A DNA stretch of 64,000 nucleotides from Romanomermis culicivorax. Taxonomy: Eukaryota; Nematoda; Enoplea; Mermithida; Mermithidae. Numbering within the stretch: position 1 is the first letter of the stretch; every line of letters starts with the position of its first letter. The notes beneath the pieces are model-generated. The model worked only from the letters and a program-made list of their open reading frames with translations, did no database searches and was not told the origin of the DNA. A program made the translations under genes and the position numbers. Below are positions 63,481 through 64,000 of this stretch, piece after piece. Location: positions 620,001 through 684,000 of the forward strand of contig CAWUHX010000086.1 in NCBI GenBank assembly GCA_963922205.1, written 5' to 3'.

Positions 63481-64000
63481 CCTGAAATAGCATTATATCA
63501 ACCACAGTAAAATTTGGCTGGAATGCAGAATGTGGTCTGAGAACTAAAATGCAAGTGATGTTGAGTATTACACCTAAATTTATCTTAGGTAGCCAGAAAA
63601 CCAAAATAAAACTGTCGGGCGCCAGTTCCGGATTGCTGGGGAAAAAATTATTATCGGAAAACTTAGAAATGACAAAAAATCTGAATTGGGATGACAGTTT
63701 TCATCTGGGAAATCTAGAGTAATTACACATTCATGCGCATTTTAAAGAACTGAAGCGAATACTTGCTAGTAGACATACACTTATTGCTATTCCTTAAGCT
63801 CAGGCTAAGAGGCGAAGCACGGAAGGGCGCGAGTGAAGCCGCATAGGCGTGCGGTGGCGCCCGTTCTGCCAATTCAGTCATAAATTGCCAAATTCGCTTC
63901 AAGCAGTTCATCAGCTGTCGATATTTGAAAGTTTAGTTCACACAACATAGTTTACACTCTTAGGTGGGTTGATCGGGTTACTCCTAACACTGTTTTTGAA
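63481..64000. other. Window end, nothing recognised
   Basis: No gene seen. A G+C-richer patch lies at 63800-63870 and short minus-strand ORFs there look like chance. Confidence 0.35.

Noticed and set aside
63723-63911. 62-codon minus-strand ORF at the window end
   Set aside because: Lies in a locally G+C-rich patch, has no domain or splice context.

Overview
The window looks like the genome of an invertebrate animal, most likely a nematode or a close relative. Two intron-containing host genes can be assembled by eye from GT-AG exons. One is a seven-transmembrane receptor that resembles nematode Srx/Srsx-type chemoreceptors. The other is a single-pass membrane protein with one thrombospondin type-1 module. 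The rest is AT-rich non-coding DNA packed with mobile elements: two very long Ty3/Gypsy-like LTR retrotransposons, a decayed L1/Tx1-like LINE, Tc1/mariner and pogo-like relics, and several MITE-like families, many nested in one another. The organism assignment is inference from receptor type and gene structure.

Layout. 1-12.3 kb (minus strand): retrotransposon A, GC-rich, with its 5' LTR near 11.68-12.27 kb, an uninterrupted gag-pol frame (11540 to 4812), a 1 kb spacer, and a second long frame (3816 to beyond base 1) that leaves the window open. 13.5-27.1 kb (plus): the six-exon TSP1 membrane-protein gene, whose introns hold a pogo-like element, two copies of a repeat with a 97-bp minisatellite, a Tc1/mariner relic and a palindromic MITE. 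27.1-39.8 kb: MITEs, a third minisatellite-repeat copy, a minus-strand LINE, and elements with 15-bp and ~22-30-bp tandem repeats. 39.9-60.6 kb (plus): the three-exon receptor gene. Its 19 kb first intron carries a probable DNA-transposon inverted-repeat pair (about 40.42 and 57.58 kb) inside which retrotransposon B (43334-56979, two ~820-bp LTRs, CTTT target duplication) has landed. 60.6-64 kb: repeat fragments, including a piece resembling the start of the B-type LTR, and no gene that I can see.

Main discovery. Both retrotransposons, though much diverged and different in base composition, carry the same extra coding block downstream of pol. It starts with a DEDDy-type 3'-5' exonuclease (DNA_pol_A_exo1/WRN/RNase D-like, all three Exo motifs present) followed by a shared domain I do not recognise and then long low-complexity charged and proline-rich tails. 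In element A this is one open frame of at least 1272 codons. In element B it lies in a single reading frame cut by three stop codons. I know of no described Ty3/Gypsy lineage with a captured exonuclease. Its presence in two separate families suggests an ancestral, maintained function, such as trimming cDNA or RNA ends, proofreading, or interfering with host small-RNA defence, where exonucleases such as MUT-7 act.

Both elements also share an unusual C-X2-H-X4-H-X4-C zinc knuckle in Gag and what looks like the same primer-binding-site start (TGGTGAC). Element B has a gag-pol boundary marked by an in-frame TGA, plus apparent frame disruptions in the gag N-terminus. The copy is probably decaying, as its LTRs differ at roughly 5% of sites by eye. 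All exon limits, domain calls and repeat limits were made by reading the sequence, without database searches.
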